A stretch of 64,000 nucleotides of DNA. Source: Piper betle. Its lineage: Eukaryota; Streptophyta; Magnoliopsida; Piperales; Piperaceae. The notes beneath the pieces are model-generated. The model had not been told where the DNA came from. It made no database searches and saw only the letters and a program-made list of their open reading frames with translations. The stretch is taken from contig JAURVB010013997.1 in assembly GCA_033002965.1 (NCBI GenBank), positions 62,001 to 126,000 on the forward strand, read 5' to 3'. The position numbers were made by a program, and so were the translations under genes. Positions 37,580 to 51,062 of the stretch are shown here, one piece after another (the stretch's first letter is position 1; each line of letters begins with the position of its first letter).

Positions 37580-39653
37580 TGTAAAACCCGTGACTTGAGT
37601 TAGGCTTTTATAGTCTTAACCGGTCGGTTTGATCATTATTTTTAGTTGGGTCAATTTCAAAACATGTGTACAGAACTGAGGCCGATCTTGTATTATGAAC
37701 CATGAGAGTCATGTGTGCCCAAGTAGATGATGATATCATCAGTAAGACAACAGCAAAATGAGTTATCAGAATATATGAAAATACATCAGATTTTCTTTGT
37801 TTATTTTAATTACATCATAGAATTATTTTTAAGCTAAATAATGCATTAGGACGTTGTACATGCAGATAGGGTGAGTTATTAGTTATAGAGCATGTCATTG
37901 TAATGTTGTGATGTGCATTATGTTTTATGGGATTTTTCCCTGTTTTTCTGGATTTTTTAAGAATTATTACGAGTTAGTATTATTTTTCTCGAGTCGGAGT
38001 CAAGTCAAGTATTAATTATGAGATGACCACTCATTTTTTTCCCCCGATACCTTATGAGATGACTCTTGACCTTCTTCCCGACCACTCGTTTTCCCCCGAC
38101 ACCTATTTATTCCAAACCTCTCACGCTGTCAACATTCAACCAACACCATCCTCCTCACCCAACTCCCTTTTCCTTTTTCTCCTTTCCCTCTCTCCCCCGA
38201 TCCTCACTCGAGCCGGCTACAACCTTGTCGCTGTCGCCGCTTGACTGACGATTAGGTATAGAATTTTATCCGATTTTATTTGATAATGAATTGTTTTATG
38301 ATTTTATTGTGATGCATATGGTGTGATTGTAAATAGGTGTTGGTTTAAATTTAAATGCATGTTAATGGATGATAATAGTGATTAGAGTTTAAATTTAAAT
38401 TCATGTAAATAGATGTTGTCTTGTATAGATTGATGAGGAGTGTAGCATTCATGCATTATATTGGGCGTTAGTATTTAGTCTTGATGTGTAGGTACGGAGT
38501 AGGAGCTGGCCGCCTAGGGGCGTGGACACACTTGGAGCTTCTACCAGGTCCGTTAGGACTCATTTCTTATTTTATGCTCTATTTTATTGTGTATTGTGTT
38601 AATACTTGCAGGGCGAGTTAAGTGGCATTTTATCAAATCTCACTTAACTCGGGTCATTTAATTGATTGATCTTCTGGATTAATAACCCTTGAGGATGAGA
38701 TCCCTTGAGTATGTTTTCGAAAACAAGATCCACCACTTCGGGCCTATTGTATAAATCCCTTCCCAGACCTATCTATATAGTTTTATCAAGTTTTCAGTAA
38801 GACAAGAGATTGGAAAACTGACTTACACGTACCATGAGCGGTTGCACGTGTCAGTCAAAGCGGGTTTTGGATTAGTGAGCTAGCTGTTCCAGTCCCAAGG
38901 GATCCCGACAACTCTGTGTTTGAGTACCTTACACCTGGAGAACATAGAGGTTTATGGGTACTGTTTAGTACAGCGCATTTGCGGACTTGTGATTCAAAGG
39001 GTAAAGACAATTTCCTGAGAGTACTCGGTCTTCGTGCTCAAGGCCAGGAGAATTATGGAGGAAATGAGAGGGCTTAGGATATATTAGCAGTCCCGAAGGA
39101 CAATAAAATGAAATGAGAAAATGCCAAAAGAGGCATAAGTATCAACAGAATAGTAAGTTAGGGATGCTATTGAGTCTACAACCCAATGGCTCCTCAGTAG
39201 TTATCCTTTAGAGAGTTCACGAGAAATATATAAATAATTTCCTTCATATGAGAGTTTGCTCTCATAGCCAGTTTGACATTAGTTATATTTTTGGACCAAT
39301 AACACTCGTTATTGACGTATTTTTATAATATATGTAGGTGATCATCATGAATATGATGAACCGGCTTGGATAGAGGAGCAGTGACGTCTCTTGCTTGCAC
39401 ACATGTCAGATGATAGCATGCTTAGTTTTTTAAGGATGATGTAATGAAATGCAATACATGAATATATGATGTATGCTACCATAGAAAGATTGCTAACGAC
39501 GACATGTTAATAAATATGTTTAGAGATTGAATAAGTATAACAAGTCAAAACCCAGAATTGATGAAAAATGTGAATAGAATGCACAGGTGGGCCAAGACCC
39601 AAGCTTCAAAATAATTATATAGCAAATTAGAAAGTTGTGTGAATAAAAATGTA

Positions 39654-39703
<50 letters not shown>

Positions 39704-39911
39704 GTTGATTTGACTGGGTGGCCCTTAATTGCACTTTTAGGAGAGACTCAGTCTGTCTTATTTTACGAATCTTATCGTCGTAATTATTTAGTATGTAAAT
39801 TATTTAACATGACATTTATGTATTAGCAAGTTAGGTTCGGGTTAGCTGACATAACCTGGCTTAGTAACATTGTAGTTCGGTTCCGACCATGAACCAGATT
39901 TGAGTGTTACA
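37580..39911 (+). repeat. 3' LTR of the Del/Tekay-like element, 2.33 kb
   Basis: Starts TGTAAAACCCGTGACTTGAG directly after the purine-rich tract and ends TTTGAGTGTTACA. Shares all landmarks with the solo LTR at 20831. A (TA)n run lies at 39657-39699. Confidence 0.92.
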
Positions 39912-41686
39912 CTACGAGTCATTTAATCTATTTTCTTGTTTAATAAAACCTCAAGGATGATATCTCTTGATGAGATTTAAAAAGCTACAAGATTTAACTC
40001 AAAGTTGCACTTTAACATTACTTGAATTGTCCATGTCCAAACCTTATACATGTATTATATTTTTAGATTCTGGCTTGCACCCGAGATGGATGAGACACGT
40101 GACGTCACTGTGGGGCCAGGTCGGTACCCACCTGTGGTGCTTGGTTGATGGTTATGTATATGATATTAGCTTATTACTTGCTAGCAGTATATTTTTGGGC
40201 ATGTGTACATCTCCGTTAAGAATATCCGGATCATACAATACTGCAGTAATTATTAGCTAGACCTTATTGGCCATATTACTTGTGTCTCACCATGAGTTAT
40301 TATTCAGTCCATGTGTACGGTTACCGGCGATTATGATTAAGATTAGGCCCTATTGGTCACTTGCTTATGATTAGTGTGTTGTAAAAAAGTTATTGTTTCA
40401 TTTCAGTTCCTTGTGGATAAATTTCTTATCTATTTGCCAGTATTGAGACTTTTCCCTATTAGTTATTTAGGACTTAGTGATACCCGTTGCTGACACATTT
40501 TCTTATATTATGTAGGTGAACAGGTTTGGTGTTGGGTAGTGTAACTAGGTAGATCACGAGAACCCTCGTAGATGTTGAGCCGGCTTTTGGTGTTATAGGC
40601 TTTTAGCATGTCGTATTGTGTCCCCTGGGGACTTCTGTTATTTCTAATATGTGTGGCATTTTATTGTGGATGCCTTAAGACTATGGATCATGTGATGATG
40701 TTGTGGACATGTGCCTTGAGACTTATGTTGTGACCCATGTTAGCATGTACCTTGTGATATGATACCATTGTACTTGCCAACATTTGTTTACCTATACTTT
40801 ATTTCCTATATTTTGTAGATGGAATACCCTGAGGCATAGGTCTAACTTATTTTTGTAGGTTTCCCCAAGCCCCAGAGTCTTGTAACTGATAATTAAATAA
40901 TCCAGGTATGCAAAACCATGCTACTTGTGCAATTACACGAAGCGAAGAAGGATCATGGGAGGAGCTTCGTGATTTGTAATTATAGGAGAAGGACCCATGT
41001 GAAGGCAATGCAAGCCAACAGCCTAATGAACAAGAAATATGCGTTAAATATAACGTGAATGATCTAGAAATGTGGCGTAATGCCTTGGAAATACTTCTAT
41101 AAATGCCAAGTGAGATTATGAAATACTTTGAAACTATTTTGTGATTGAATGATAATTATACAAGTTATGTAAAATTTTATATCGTCCTATTTTTAAGGGA
41201 AACTCTGTCATGTTTTCCTTGCATGAGCTAAACCGTAAGTGTTTTGCGTGCATATTGAGTGTTGCCTGGGCATTAAATTCCCTCAAGTTCTGTCTTTTGA
41301 CGCCTTAAGTGGTTATGACATTCTTGAGACTGTTATCCATTTTAATGAGTATAAATTAGTATCTCAAAATTTATTAGTTTGATTCAGTTTGCTTTGTAAG
41401 CCAAATCAGGGGGTTATAATATCAGTTTGATTCAGTTTGCTTCTATATATTTATTAACGTTATATATTATTGTATTCCATGAAGCATGTATCTAAGTCCA
41501 GATGTTTGGATTTGCATTAATAATGTATTTGTTGTGTGTATTAGAGGTTGCCTTTCGTTTGAGGAGTCAAGTGGTTTGTTGGTTCGTAGTAGTCGTACAT
41601 GTGTATCGGTTCATGATGTAACTCGGTGTGACAATAATTCCTCGATTCAGTTTTTGAGTGGATTGAATTTGTGGTGTTACATTCTC

Positions 41687-44589
41687 AATCATAATCAATT
41701 AGTCAAGTTCGGTCACAAGCGCATGCTGGTTGTACTTAGTCATTTGGTTGTCCACATTCACTTCTTCCCAAGCCTTACACAAGGATGGATTTGGATACTT
41801 GATATCCGCAAATTTGATCCATAACTAACCTGTTTATACTTAATCTATATATGAAATGGTTCGAATCTGAGTTCAAACTTTTCACATGATATTATATATC
41901 CAAATATATTTTGATCGAATTTGGGTTTAGGTGATTTAATCTTCATCTAATCCAGCTATTATGTTGTTTCCATTCTCTCCTTGGTCCCAAATCCTCCTAG
42001 CACCATAAAAACCATTTTTCTCTAGTTTGACTGTCATGAAATCATATAAAAGAACTGTAAAATTTATAGATAAAAAATTTTCTTGTATTTTGTTGTAAAG
42101 AAATTTAGTCAAAGAAAATTTATTTTCAAACATATTCCATGTAAAAAATTTACAATGTAACATTTTTTAAAAAAAATAAAAGAAATTGGTGGAAATTTTT
42201 GGAAGACATACGTGGGAAAGAAATATGTCATTTTCATCTTATTTTCATATTATCTAAACTTGTAAAGAAAATCTTTTAAATTTTCATGTTATTTCATTTC
42301 ATTGCATTCCTATATCTTGTGAAATTATTTTTTATTTAGACTATTTTTATATCAACCAAACGAACCCTAAAGTTCATCAAATAGGTGCATCCAAATGTCT
42401 AATGGAGCCTATTTAGCGAAATAAAATTCGCTTTGCTGACGGGAAGTATGTTAAACCTAAGACTCGTTTATTTAAAAACCCATTTATAATGTTGTGACAA
42501 CATATCGATATGCACTTGAGACCTTTTAGATTTTTGTCCACTGCGTTGTGATCATTTAGATAATGAATGGGCACTAAAGAATATGGTATTAATGACCTTT
42601 CAAATTTACTAATCATTGTGAGTCATGAGAAAACCTTCTAATAGAAATGCAATTAATCATTTATAAAGGTTAATCTACTTCAAATTTTCTAATTTTTTCT
42701 TCATTTTTCATTGTTATATTTCTCAGTTGCCTTAGGGGTTTGAACTGACAAGAAAAGCTCTTTTTTTTTTCAAAAACTAGGCAAAAGAGACATGCACACA
42801 TGTAGTGATGTATGGCTATATTTGGAGCAAATGGTAATGGCTATATTTGGAGCAAATGGTACTACCAACAAAAAGAATGATCAAGACAATTGACAAAATT
42901 ACCACAAATGTGATTAAGATGTCTATGGAAGATGGAGACTGATGCAATAATAGAAAATTTGCATATGAGTTTCAACCACATTTATAGTAATACGTGGGCA
43001 TGATTTTGAATCTTGAAAATGATTAATGAAACATTAAAATTTAAAGTAGAGTACCCTAGCCTATTATCAACAATCAACCCATGTAATTAAAACGAGGCAA
43101 GATGTCATGCTATGCATGATTAATACCAGATAAATTTTAATTTTATATATAAACTCTCAATGAAAAATGAGATAGATTGTAATAATTTAATATATTAGAT
43201 ATATACTGTGAATAACTATATCATATTTGAATGAAAAAAATAAATTATAATTATTTAATTTTTTTATTATATTTTTTTCAATACAATTAAACATAATCTT
43301 ATTCGAACCTGTGGTTTTCTATCGTGAAAGATATTTTTATTATTTTTTTAAAGAAATCCAGATTAACGAAATTTAAACCCGTAAGTCTTTTATAGATGAG
43401 GTATTTTTATTGTGTATTTTAGATTTCTTGTATTTTGATTTGCTAAGTCTTTTAATTTTAATCTTAGACCAGTATTGAGCTCACTTTTTATTAATAAGAG
43501 TAGAGCTTAAAAATTTTACCACACAAAACATGTTTACTTTGTTTTAATCATCAAGATTTGGATCACACCAAATTGTTGCCTAATTTAGTAGTTCATATAA
43601 GCGTGAGGTCTTTGCAAATCACACGTGACAATTCTTGTATAATCTAAAACAATCTTGATGCATAAAATATATAAAGAACTATTATGCACACTCTTGAATG
43701 CTTCTTCCTTGGAATGTTCAAGAGGTGGAGGGTACTATAACTTACAAAGAGTTACTTATGATGTAAATTATAAATGTAAAATCTCTCCACAAAAAAATTT
43801 CCCCCATTTTTTCTTGTATTTTTTAACAAACAAATTTGTTTTAGTAAAGTTTTCAAAGGAGACCGCTCGGTGTAAGTCCCATCTGTGTCTTAATAGAAAT
43901 ACTCTAAAAGATATTTTTTAGGTGAAAACCAATATTTTTGGCAAGAATTACAATTTATAGATTTGGTAGATTTTTTTATTTCTTTTATGCCAACCAAACA
44001 GAGCCTTAATGTAAAAGGGTGTAAGAGGCCTTTATGACCAATAAATACCCTCTCTGAGTATGGGGTACACCAAGTCCTACAAGTCTTTAAATTCTCCTAG
44101 TCATATGTAATATAGTTGTCCATCAATAAGAATTCATTTTCAAATTATATTCTTCCACTAGCTAGTTCCTCTTCCCACATATTTCTACCACACAACCTCC
44201 AAGACTGCGACCTCTTTAACTCCCAACACAAGTCACTACAAAAAAACATACATTGCCTAAGTAGTGACAAAAATTTCTATCGAAAAATTTCTAAAAATTA
44301 AATTGAACAATCAACTTTGAGAATGATATTATTTGATCGTGGTGAATGGTAAAAAAATTCGCTCACACATTCAAAACTAATAAATTTGTTAGCATTAGAT
44401 CGCTCATATAGAAGATGATATTTTATAGCACATTACCACCGATAAATCTTCTTTTAGATGACCATGAATATTTATTTTATTCAAAGCAAAAGATGATCAT
44501 TTAATTTTAACATGTCCGATAGCTTATAATAATTTGTCTACATAATTCCACAAGTTTGTGGAAATTCGCAAGAGTGAAGTACAAATCAA
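41687..44589. other. AT-rich intergenic DNA with small repeats, no gene recognised
   Basis: A 25-bp unit (ATGGCTATATTTGGAGCAAA...) occurs twice in tandem at 42812-42861. Sequences near 42350 (CAACCAAACGAACCCTAA) and 43992 (CCAACCAAACAGAGCC) resemble right ends of MITEs, but matching left ends were not found. A CACTA-type end, CACTACAAAAAAACATAC, lies at 44234. Confidence 0.45.
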
Positions 44590-46462
44590 TTAACAGATCA
44601 TAGAAGTGGAGGCGGAATCCATATTTGCTATTGCCTTCTCTATCTTCTCCTTGAGCTGTGCTTTATCACCTTCATCAACCTATAGAAAGAAATTCATAAA
44701 ATTATTACAATGGTAAACCAAGTACCATTTAAAAATACTGCCTATACAATTTTGTAGGATGATTATATCTCAATAAATTTTTGAAGGGCAGGCAGCTAGA
44801 TTTACCTCCACAATAACAGTCTTTAAGAGCTTGCAATCTGATAGAGCAGTAATGTTACTTGTAATAACTCTGAGATTCAAAGATTCAAACAGCTCACACA
44901 GCTTCACCATTGTATCTGCCTTCTTGCTACAAGCGAGGCTTATAACAGATGTCCTCTCCCCCACCTCTGTAACACTCAACTGCACCCCAAACCACAACAC
45001 TATGATCTAATATTTTGCTTCCCAAAACCTTTGTTCACACTCAAATATTAATTAACATGGACTTCAATGATATTTTTATGTGTTTTTGTATGTTATGATC
45101 ACCTGCATGCAATTTTTAACTATGAATTGTATCAATAATATTTTTTATGAATAATTATTTGGAGGGTATATAGAGAGTGAAACTTTTTAATTACCGGCGA
45201 GATACGACTCTAGAAAAGCATGAAATAACAAGTACGTGTCTAGAGGTGCAAATTAAATAATGGGTGCAGGTAAAATTTTATCCTATCAAGCTATGTGATT
45301 GACAAGGCATATATATCTATACATATATGTAGTTGGTGCAGATATATAGACTTAGATATTATTACTTGTAGAATTTCAATAGAACTGTTGGAGTGATGTC
45401 CAATATGATTATTCATCCTTCTTGTATGGCTGGTCATGGTACAATGAGACGCAGCAGCATGACCCACGTTGGAAGTGGAAGCTGCCATCGTCTGCTTCCC
45501 ACACTCCAACTCCGATATCTCGTTCTCCAACTTCCTCTCTTGTTCATGAAGCTCTTGGATGTAGTCAATTGCATCCTTTATTATGGATGCCTTGTCCATC
45601 TGATTCATATATATCCAAAATCTTAGAACACCTCAATTTATATATATATATATATATATATATATCCATGTGATTCATGGACGTATATCTAAAGAGATCA
45701 GATCATGTTAGACGAAAAACCCAACTCGGGTTTGTTGGTTTTGTTGTAGTTACCTTAGTAATGTTGGGGACAACAGCTCGGAGGGCGAAGAGGCGATCGT
45801 TGAGCTTTTTCCTGCGGTTTCTCTCCGAGACGATGTTCTTGGCGGCCATATTGGCCGACGAAGCAGCAGCTCTATCTGGAGAGCTGGAGTCGGAGTATCC
45901 AGATATTCCCTCATCCCATCCCCACCTGTATTGTCAACATTGATCAAATTAATTTGTAAAAGAGCTGGTAGAACAAATTAATATGCATACCCATGGAATA
46001 AATATATGGACTATATCTCATATGTCTCCACAAGATAATTAGGGTTTTAGGAACTTCTCGTTAATCTTCCAGTTCATAAAAAAATCTCACATATATAATT
46101 AAGTGACAAATATTTTCATCTGACTCTGGAAGTTAAGTCCCTCATGATCAAAGTTCGGAAAAAAGGGGGGGGGAAATTTATTTGGTCTGAATAAATGGCG
46201 GGACTTTAATTTTGAGAATTTAACAATTTACATTTCCAGCTTTGGGAAAAATACAAATACTTCATTATTCAAAGACTGGTAAACATGAATGCATGCTTCA
46301 TATTGGATCAATCTAAAAGAAAAAAATTATATACAAAAACAGCAGCACTAAAAGCAATCTAAAGGCTGGCTACATGTTTATATATTACCTGTCTAGCTCT
46401 TCGTTCTGCAAGAACATCTTTGTTTCCCAGTACAAGTTGTACTCATCGTCTATGTTCTCCAT
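44590..46462 (-). CDS. bHLH transcription factor, bHLH35-like, five exons
   Basis: Exons on the minus strand are 46462-46389, 45925-45754, 45599-45366, 44979-44806 and 44679-44590. All introns are GT-AG and the joined frame is 744 bp, 247 residues. The N-terminus starts MENIDDEYNLYWETK, as in the bHLH35 group. The basic region (about residues 54-66, with SERNRRKK including the E and R residues that contact the E-box) is followed by helix 1 (LNDRLFALRAVVP), a loop and helix 2 (MDKASIIKDAIDYIQELHEQ), with a leucine-rich extension to about residue 113. A His/Asn/Ser-rich linker (about 120-154) leads to an ACT-like dimerisation domain (about 155-235). Expected role: nuclear DNA-binding dimer at CANNTG sites. 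Exon borders fall at the usual places for the group. No break is seen, so it is probably functional. It has no operon-like neighbours. Confidence 0.94.
45640..45665. repeat. TA microsatellite in intron 2 of the bHLH gene
   Basis: Perfect (TA)n run located 40-65 bases before the acceptor of exon 3 on the minus strand, close to where the branch point is expected. Confidence 0.9.
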
Positions 46463-46544
46463 CAATCCTAGTATATTTTTTTCACCCAGAAAAAAATCAA
46501 GATCTTGGGTTTGTAAGCAGCTGCAAGTAGGTGATCACAAGCAT

Positions 46545-46552
46545 CTTATATA
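46545..46552 (-). promoter_or_regulatory. TATA box of the bHLH gene
   Basis: TATATAAG on the minus strand, about 85 bp before the ATG at 46462, followed by a plausible short leader. No other TATA-like sequence is as well placed. Confidence 0.6.
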
Positions 46553-46562
46553 GCAGCCAGAA

Positions 46563-48461
46563 GAAAGAAAAGAGAACAGTATAAAAGAAACGCAAGCTTC
46601 GGAGAAACGCACAAAAAATGGGCCAACTCTCCTAGACGGCACACGCCAATTTTAAGCGAGGCTTACGTTTCCAAGAAATCTCTCAAAGAAATTTGAGAGA
46701 ATTGAAGAGCTTGGCCCACCTGGGTTAAAGCAGTCTTTTTCCATGGTCGGTGGACATATAAACTATGACCCATGAAAAGAAAGATTGATACAGATAACGA
46801 GGAAGGACGTTCGAAGAAGAAGATCATAAAAGGACAAGTAGCTTTTGGAAAGTAGTATGGTTATTCCATGGACAAAATTTGTGGTTTCATACCCTATTTT
46901 GCCTTTTATTTGGATTCAAACAACTGTTTTCGAGTGCTTGAAAGAAATAGTATAAAAAGATGAGTCCACCAACAGTGGGACTTGGGCTTTCAGGACTCTA
47001 GAAGCGCTGACCTACTGTCGAGGGCTACCACCGGTCCACCAGCATGCATACATTGATTTTTTTTATTTTTATGCCATGCCATTGGGAATTTTGTACAAAT
47101 GAAAATGAGTATATTTTTTTATATTGAGAGAATGAGAGCTAATTATCAGAAAAAGGGTAATTTTAATATAATGATAAAGATGTGCATTGGATTGATTTTA
47201 TAATCAAATAAAAAACGAAAAGAACCTAACCCAAAATTATATAAAATTTTTTTCTTTTTTTTCCTTTACGGGCATAGGGTAGACCCATATCTAGTCTGAA
47301 TCCGAAATCAAAACCCGAATCCGACTTGAATCTAAAGATTACATCCATTTTATTTATCGTTTATGTATCCAATCCGAATCTGTAAAACTTAAATCCAACT
47401 TGGTTAATTAAAATTATATAAATAATTTAAATTTTAATACAAAAATGGAGATAATAATAAAAATGCTATGTTAAATATTTTTAAAATATAATTTTATAAA
47501 ATTTTACCTTTTCAGATCAGATCACCCCATATCCATTTTAATTGGAATATTTTCAAAACTTGAATCTGATCTAAAATTGTTTCAAATCGAATATAATCTC
47601 GGTCAGATTTGGATTGGATTAACAGATATCTCGAATATCCAAACCCATCCATCCCTAGGTAGCACCTTAGTCTTAAGGCTGCTAGATCTAATTGCCCCTT
47701 GACCTAGGGTAGCTGGACTTGACCATCCTCACCCTAAGGTGCTCGGATCTGGTCACTCAAGCTTGGTCGCCTTCGGCCTAAGGCAGCTATGCTGTCCAAG
47801 GCCAAAGTTGCTCAATTTGGCTACTCCTTGACCTATGGCACCGGGATCGGCTCTCTCAGCACCATCAACATAATTACATTTTTTAAAAAAGAAATTATTT
47901 AACCCAACCTCGCTTAAGTAGAAGATATTTTAGACAATTTAAATTATTATTTTTCTTTTTTTAGTAAATACTCTATATTATCCAACCATCTAATAATTTT
48001 TTTAGTAAAAAGCTCGTGAAACTTGCTAGCCTGTTTTATTGTCTAGTAAGTGTCCGCCGCATCGTGCACCGTTTCAAAATTTCATAGTCCAGCACGTGCG
48101 CACACTAGATACCATAGGCGTTGCAGATCGCGACGGTGACGGACGACGGTTTTGGTATGGCTAACTATAAAAAATTTATTTTGCATCACCAGTGAACGAC
48201 TATAAATGAGTCTGGTGCCAAACTTTGCATGTAACATCATTATAGTTGATTTTGTTTGATATTTACGTTGGCTAAAGTGTGAATGAGATGATCAAATTAG
48301 TTATGTCTTTAAGCATGAATAAGTTGAAGTTTTTGTCGTGTGAGCATAACTTGGGTAGTTTACTTGTTCATGCAATAGCTTGTGAGTTGCGATTGGAGTG
48401 CAATTTGTATTAATGTAGATGCTTTCTATGGGTAATAAGGTTACTTGAAGAATAGCCTAAT
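46563..48461. other. Promoter side of the bHLH gene and intergenic DNA
   Basis: No second gene was recognised. The stretch 47270-47640 contains repeated AATCCGAATCTG-type motifs typical of a dispersed plant repeat. The stretch 47650-47870 is a degenerate short tandem repeat with recurring CTTGACC..AGG..GCT units. Confidence 0.45.
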
Positions 48462-51062
48462 TGTTATCCCCTGATTTTGGTTCACCTAAAAACCGAATAA
48501 AAAATATTTATGCAAGAGACGAGTCATGTTTAAACCTAGTAGTATATAAGACTCGATCAATAATAAATATCGAAATAACTCGTTTGGCCTCAAGATAATA
48601 AAATACATTTCTAAATATACATGAAAATTCATAAAATATAAATAAAAGTATAAAAGAAAAAATTTGCGCTGAACTTAAGTGTGTGTAGTGTATATCTATT
48701 CTCTCACCAAAGCCGACTCAGAATCACCAGACCTACATATATAATAGGAAAAATATTAGTAACGAGTGTTACTAGCTAAGAAATAACTAATAGTCAAATT
48801 GGCACGGGAGAGCTGACCCTCTTATTAAATAAAAACATTTATATATTCTTTACAAAATCTCTCATAAGGGCGTTAATTAAGAGCCGTTGGCCTCGGCTCA
48901 ACATCATCTCATTCTTACTCATCTTATGCCTTGACAAACTTTGAAAACTATCCCTCGCATAGTAACATCAATTTCTTTTCCTTTTCCTTCAGCCCTCTAC
49001 TATGTATCACTCCTGACCCTAAGCACAGAGGCCGAGTACTCTCAGCCATACACTTTCAATACCCTTTGAAACCATAAGTTTAGATATGTGGTGCATTGCA
49101 GTACTTATTATCCTCCATACTTCTTCGGGTTTTAGGAACTCGAAGGTGAAGTTGTCAGGATCCTTCGGGAATAGAAATACCTACTCACTAATCCAGAGGC
49201 AACTTTGACTAGCATGTGCCCGCTTGCTTAGTGCGGTTGTCCGTTTTCCCATGTCTTAAATCTCATTGGAAAACTCGAGAAAATCATATATAAGCCTTCG
49301 GAAGGGATTTATATAATAGGCCCGAAAGCAACTTATGATAGATCTTATTTTCGAAATCAGACTCAAAGGATCTCATCCTCGAAGGTTATTAAGAATGGAA
49401 GTAAAATACATTTAAATGACCTGCGTTAAGTGCAGTTTGATAAAACAGCCACTAACATTTTCTGCAATCTGGAAATAAAATCAGCAATAAACTATAGCAA
49501 TAAAAATGGAGAAGAATCCTAACGTACTTGTGGTCCAAGCTCCAAATGTGACGTCTCATCTACGGCGAGCTTGGGCTCCAAAACCTACATCGAAACACAC
49601 TGCTAAGTAAAATAGTTACATCTCTATATGATGCATGCTCGTGGAGTGTGCTCACATCATCAATACACCCTAATAAAGCAGTGTGCTAAATAAACCTACA
49701 ACTAAACATTCAGCCAGAAAAACGAGATATAATAAAAAAATAACTATTAAAAATAATAAATAAATAAATAAATACACTAATAAATAAATAGATAAATAAT
49801 AAATATGTGAAAATAATAATACTCTAATCATAAAGTAATAATATAATTATGCTATATAAATACACTACTCAACACAAGTAAATATCACATATACTTGTGT
49901 CAGTAAATATATAAACAATTAAATAAATAAATACATAATCATTATACAAATAAATAAATAAATAGTTAATTTTAATTAATCATAAATAATAATACTATCA
50001 TAGTTATCCAATATGGAATATGTAATTAAATATAATCAAAGAATAACATACACACAATGAACTAATAGATAAATAAATAACTAAATTAAAAAATAGTAAA
50101 CATGAATAAAATTAATATTAATAAGTAAATACGTCAATAATAATAATAATAAACAATTACATAAGTATTCATCATGTATGACAACATATAAATAAAAAGA
50201 AATAAACAATGATGAATAAAAACACTTATAACATAAAAAAATGCTAAATAATATGAATATACATCTAAACTAATACGAGGGTTATCAAGTTACCAAAAAC
50301 AATCAAAAAATGGTTGAAAATGGGCTGAAAATAAGCTGAACCACGTTAACTCAATGAATTGAACCATGTCGGCAAAGTTTACTCGGCCTGGTTCAGATAA
50401 ACTGGTGGGTTGGGCTGGTATGGACTGATGGGTGTAGACAAGGACATTGGGCAGCAAGCTAACACAAACACGAGCTAGTGGATGCGAACGCGTGCTAACG
50501 GGTTTGTGGGGCTTGGGGGGGGGGGGGGTGGTGGCTCCTGTCACCGAAAAACTCCAACAGCAGCGTGGCTAGGGTCGTCGTTGGAGAAGATCGACAAAGG
50601 AGAGGACATGGAAGATGATGGTGGTGACAATTGCAAGGTCTGGTAGTCGATTGGTAGGATAATGGCCGGGGTGGGGCGGCGTCGTTAGTAGAGATTGCAG
50701 CCATGACGATCGTCATAGGTGGTCTCAAAATAAAGATCTCGGTAAGATGAACCTATCTAGGCGGTTGCATCAGCCAGAGGTGGCTCACCGGTGCTGAAAC
50801 ATAACCTGAAATGGCAGCGGTGGCAGCAAAAATCGGGTGTAAAATGTTGTCTCCGACAACTATTTTGGCAGTGCCGGTGCTGGATAGAAAGCCCATTGCA
50901 AGGCAGTCATGGGGATGTCGGTCCTATGGCCGGGGGAAGGCCAGGGACTCACTGGCAGCGAGCCGAAGTGGTTGCGGCACTAGGGTAGAAATCATCCTAA
51001 AATCGTTGGAAATCTTTGAAAAATAACTAGGTGATGCCAAGATTGACAGAGACAACTTTGAT
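48462..51062 (-). mobile_element. Del/Tekay-like LTR, minus orientation, 5' part missing (copy C)
   Basis: The complement of this stretch matches copy A1 (50430-49690 against 16780-17260) and carries the family landmarks: hairpins near 49360-49440, TATAAATCCC near 49308 and GATCCTGACAACTTC near 49160. Its end, GGGGATAACA (complement of 48462-48471), differs from the GTGTTACA of the other copies, so it may be a subfamily. The first part of the LTR is missing: it stops at the junction with the minus-strand Athila element near 51063-51079. The frames at 50290-51026 lie in its GC-rich section and are not genes. Confidence 0.7.

Larger units (their letters stand above)
35607..39911 (+). mobile_element. 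Internally deleted Ty3/Gypsy (Del/Tekay-like) retrotransposon, TSD CTACG
   Basis: CTACG flanks the element at 35602-35606 and 39912-39916. It consists of the first 1.17 kb of a 5' LTR (35607 to about 36773), a gag remnant, a purine-rich tract (AAGGAGAGAAGG, 37567-37578) and a full 3' LTR (37580-39911). The end of the 5' LTR, the primer binding site, the gag start and all of pol are missing. It cannot move by itself. It is nested in an older LTR of the same broad family. Confidence 0.9.
35350..41681 (+). mobile_element. Older Del/Tekay-like LTR, split by a nested element
   Basis: The parts before 35607 and after 39916 together show family landmarks. GATACCACTATCTACG before the nested element and AGTCATTTAATC after it line up with the GATCCCACTTAACTCGGGTCATTTAAT segment of other copies. 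CCTCAAGGATGATATCTC lies near 39949, TATTATGTAGGTGA near 40505, and the LTR end GGTGTTACA is at 41681. The left end is not identified, so 35350 is only an estimate. Confidence 0.55.

Noticed and set aside
44234..44266. CACTAC...GTAGTG short inverted pair resembling a CACTA end
   Set aside because: Only one possible end is seen; no partner end or target duplication in the surrounding DNA.
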